Shown: in pieces, positions 6,299 to 7,471 of the stretch
Layout of the letters: every line of letters begins with the position of its first letter
Position numbering within the stretch: position 1 is the stretch's first letter
Assembly: GCA_030673425.1 (NCBI GenBank)
Contig: DAOVJB010000059.1
Coordinates: forward strand, 1 to 7,471
Reading direction: 5' to 3'
DNA from: Elusimicrobiota bacterium
GTDB lineage: Bacteria; CAYTYR01; UBA6262; DAOVJB01
Length of the DNA: 7,471 nt
Position numbers and translations under genes: made by a program
The notes under the pieces: generated by a model
Told to the model about the DNA's origin: nothing
Database searches by the model: none
The model's input: only the letters and a program-made list of their open reading frames with translations

Positions 6299-6529
6299 TT
6301 AACGAAGACTTTTTATCGCTTCAGCCGTTTTCCTGGCCTTCTCAGAACCTACAAAAATAATCAGGGCTTTTTCAATACGTTCAGCTAATTTAGGAAGGTC
6401 TTCAGGTTTCAATTCATCAGCAATAGTTCCAATTTTTTTGCATTGTATCATAACCGTGGAATGGGCCATCATTTCTCCTAATAAAGGACTTAAAAACGAC
6501 TCAATCTTTACTGCCAGAGGATTAGCCAC
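6299..6529 (-). CDS. Conserved-looking small soluble protein, function unknown
   Basis: The 76-residue product is not one I can assign to a named family. It is soluble, with no membrane helix or signal peptide. A first amphipathic region (residues 3-22) is followed by a possible beta strand around HSTVMIQCKKIG (23-34, one Cys30), a turn with DELKPEDLPKLA (38-49), and two helices rich in Glu and Lys. GTG start: AGGGGG ends five bases before it. The start codon overlaps the end of def by eight bases (GTGGCTAA), so translation is probably coupled to def. Codon use and amino acid composition look like a real gene. A role near translation or protein maturation is suggested only by its position. 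Confidence 0.8.
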   Translation of the reverse strand: MANPLAVKIESFLSPLLGEMMAHSTVMIQCKKIGTIADELKPEDLPKLAERIEKALIIFVGSEKARKTAEAIKSLR

Positions 6530-7025
6530 TTTTTCCCCCTTTGTGCTTTTTTATCTTTTCTAAGGCTGCTTTTATGCTTTTTAATCTTTTCTTAGAAACC
6601 CGTTCTGTAATAAGAATCCCGTCCAGATGGTCAATCTCATGCTGTAATGCCCGGGCAAAAAGTCCTGTAGCTTCTATTTGCATATAGACCCCTTCTTTGT
6701 TAAGTCCTTCAACAACAATATCCTGAGCCCTTTTTACGTCTAAATAAATTCCCGGGATACTCAGACATCCCTCTTCTCCTATTTGTTTACCTGATTTAGA
6801 AAGTATCTTAGGATTGATTAAGGCAGTTAAACCTCCTCCTACATCTACAATGATTATTCTCATAAGCATACCCACCTGCGGAGCAGACAGTCCTACCCCG
6901 TTGTGCTCATACATTGTTTTAATCATATCGTCTATAAGGGATTGTATGGATTTATTTGCATCCGCTACCTTTTTTGACTTTTTCCACAGTAGAGGGTCAC
7001 CGTAAATTCTTATTTCAAGACTCAT
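6522..7025 (-). CDS. def: Peptide deformylase
   Basis: This cytoplasmic metalloenzyme removes the formyl group from the N-terminal methionine of new proteins. All three family motifs are present: GVGLSAPQ (residues 43-50), EEGCLS (84-89, metal ligand Cys87) and QHEIDHLDG (128-136, ligands His129 and His133, catalytic Glu130). The 167-residue length is normal and there is a lysine-rich tail. The start at 7025 (ATG, MSLEIRIYGDPLL) is preferred. An in-frame GTG four codons earlier, at 7037, lies inside the ribosome binding site AAGGAG (7042 to 7037) and cannot be the start. The gene is the first of an operon with the 76-residue gene and the eight-helix protein, driven by the promoter at 7056-7085. 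Formyltransferase (fmt), a frequent neighbour of def, is not adjacent. Confidence 0.97.
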   Translation of the reverse strand: MSLEIRIYGDPLLWKKSKKVADANKSIQSLIDDMIKTMYEHNGVGLSAPQVGMLMRIIIVDVGGGLTALINPKILSKSGKQIGEEGCLSIPGIYLDVKRAQDIVVEGLNKEGVYMQIEATGLFARALQHEIDHLDGILITERVSKKRLKSIKAALEKIKKHKGGKSG

Positions 7026-7036
7026 AATATAATACA

Positions 7037-7042
7037 CTCCTT
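7037..7042 (-). promoter_or_regulatory. Ribosome binding site deciding the def start
   Basis: The minus strand has AAGGAG eleven bases before the ATG at 7025. Its last base is the G of the in-frame GTG at 7037, so that codon cannot serve as the start of the same message. The spacing to the ATG is slightly long but workable. Confidence 0.65.
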
Positions 7043-7055
7043 GGTTGTTTTAGTT

Positions 7056-7085
7056 ATTGTATCATTTTTTTTATTACTGTGTCAA
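7056..7085 (-). promoter_or_regulatory. def: Sigma70-type promoter of the def operon
   Basis: The minus strand has a perfect -35 box TTGACA (7085 to 7080), an 18-base A-rich spacer and a -10 box TACAAT (7061 to 7056), one base from consensus. The start point should fall near 7049, leaving about 24 bases of leader before the def ATG. The promoter lies entirely in the short gap after the upstream gene's stop codon at 7091-7089. Confidence 0.8.
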
Positions 7086-7088
7086 AAA

Positions 7089-7471
7089 TTAATTTATTAC
7101 TTTCTTTTCTTTTATACTAAAAAGTAAAATGGCCATTCCTAAATTAATCAAAGCCACCAGTATTGCTGTATTCTGAATTCCCCATACAGGTATTAATAAA
7201 ATACTTGCAATCAAAGACCCAAGACAAGCTCCTGCTAAGTCAAAGGCGTAAAGCATTCCTGCGGTTTGCCCGACTTCTTCCTGTTTTTTTAAGTGAATTT
7301 TGTTGGCTAACGGGAAAATAAGGCCGATGAAAACACCGTCTATTATAGTAAGTAACGGAAATAATATCTGAATACTAAAGACGGCGAATTTGCCTCTGGC
7401 AAATAAAGAGAGACTTATAAGTATGACAGGAATTAATAAAGCATATAATGCAATAAAAGATTGTATTAAAG
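7089..7471 (-). CDS. Spermidine synthase-associated MFS-like membrane protein, C-terminal end (partial)
   Basis: The last 126 residues of a protein are encoded here; the gene continues beyond the right edge and stops with TAA at 7091-7089. The visible part has about four hydrophobic helices. It contains DGVFIGLIFPLANKI and then VGQTAGMLYAFDLAGACLGS. These match the membrane domain of fused MFS/spermidine synthase proteins, where G-x-LYA-x-DL-x-GA-x-x-G is characteristic. The aminopropyltransferase-like catalytic domain, if present, would be upstream and out of view, so polyamine synthesis cannot be claimed. A plain MFS-like transporter is the alternative. The protein ends with a short basic tail. 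The def promoter begins four bases after its stop. Confidence 0.8.
   Translation of the reverse strand, partial: LIQSFIALYALLIPVILISLSLFARGKFAVFSIQILFPLLTIIDGVFIGLIFPLANKIHLKKQEEVGQTAGMLYAFDLAGACLGSLIASILLIPVWGIQNTAILVALINLGMAILLFSIKEKKVIN

Overview
The window is a stretch of bacterial chromosome in which every convincing gene lies on the minus strand, so transcription runs from the right edge to the left. The DNA is AT-rich and gene-dense. A peptide deformylase gene, near-consensus sigma70-type promoters (TTGACA with TATAAT or TACAAT) and Shine-Dalgarno sites indicate a bacterium. A radical SAM enzyme of the AmmeMemoRadiSam type, found mostly in anaerobes and archaea, together with several poorly known membrane proteins, would fit an anaerobe or an uncultured lineage. 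I cannot name the phylum from sequence alone.

Layout in order of transcription. (1) 7471-7089: the C-terminal end of a membrane protein of the spermidine synthase-associated, MFS-like type, cut by the window edge. (2) 7085-5421: a promoter followed by a tight operon of peptide deformylase (def), an unrecognised 76-residue protein whose GTG start overlaps the def stop, and an eight-helix membrane protein with an internal duplication. It ends at a good rho-independent terminator. (3) 5408-1198: a close-packed row of amrS (radical SAM), a divergent M50-like membrane zinc protease, and an ABC-2 type exporter made of one ATPase and one large permease. (4) 1071-82: a patatin-like phospholipase behind a 126-base gap with a possible promoter. 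(5) 74-1: a strong promoter, a palindrome and a ribosome binding site for a gene that starts just beyond the left edge.

How they may work together: def acts in protein maturation. The second group puts a radical SAM enzyme beside an intramembrane-type protease and an ABC exporter, then a lipid hydrolase. That could be an envelope-related module, but only the ABC ATPase/permease pairing is well supported. I see no mobile element, CRISPR array, tRNA or rRNA. The most notable points are the duplicated eight-helix protein with no output domain, the small protein coupled to def, the terminator placed 13 bases before the amrS start codon, the atypical start of the M50-like gene, the lysine-rich insert in the patatin, and the regulated-looking promoter at the left edge. 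Nothing here clearly amounts to a new system.
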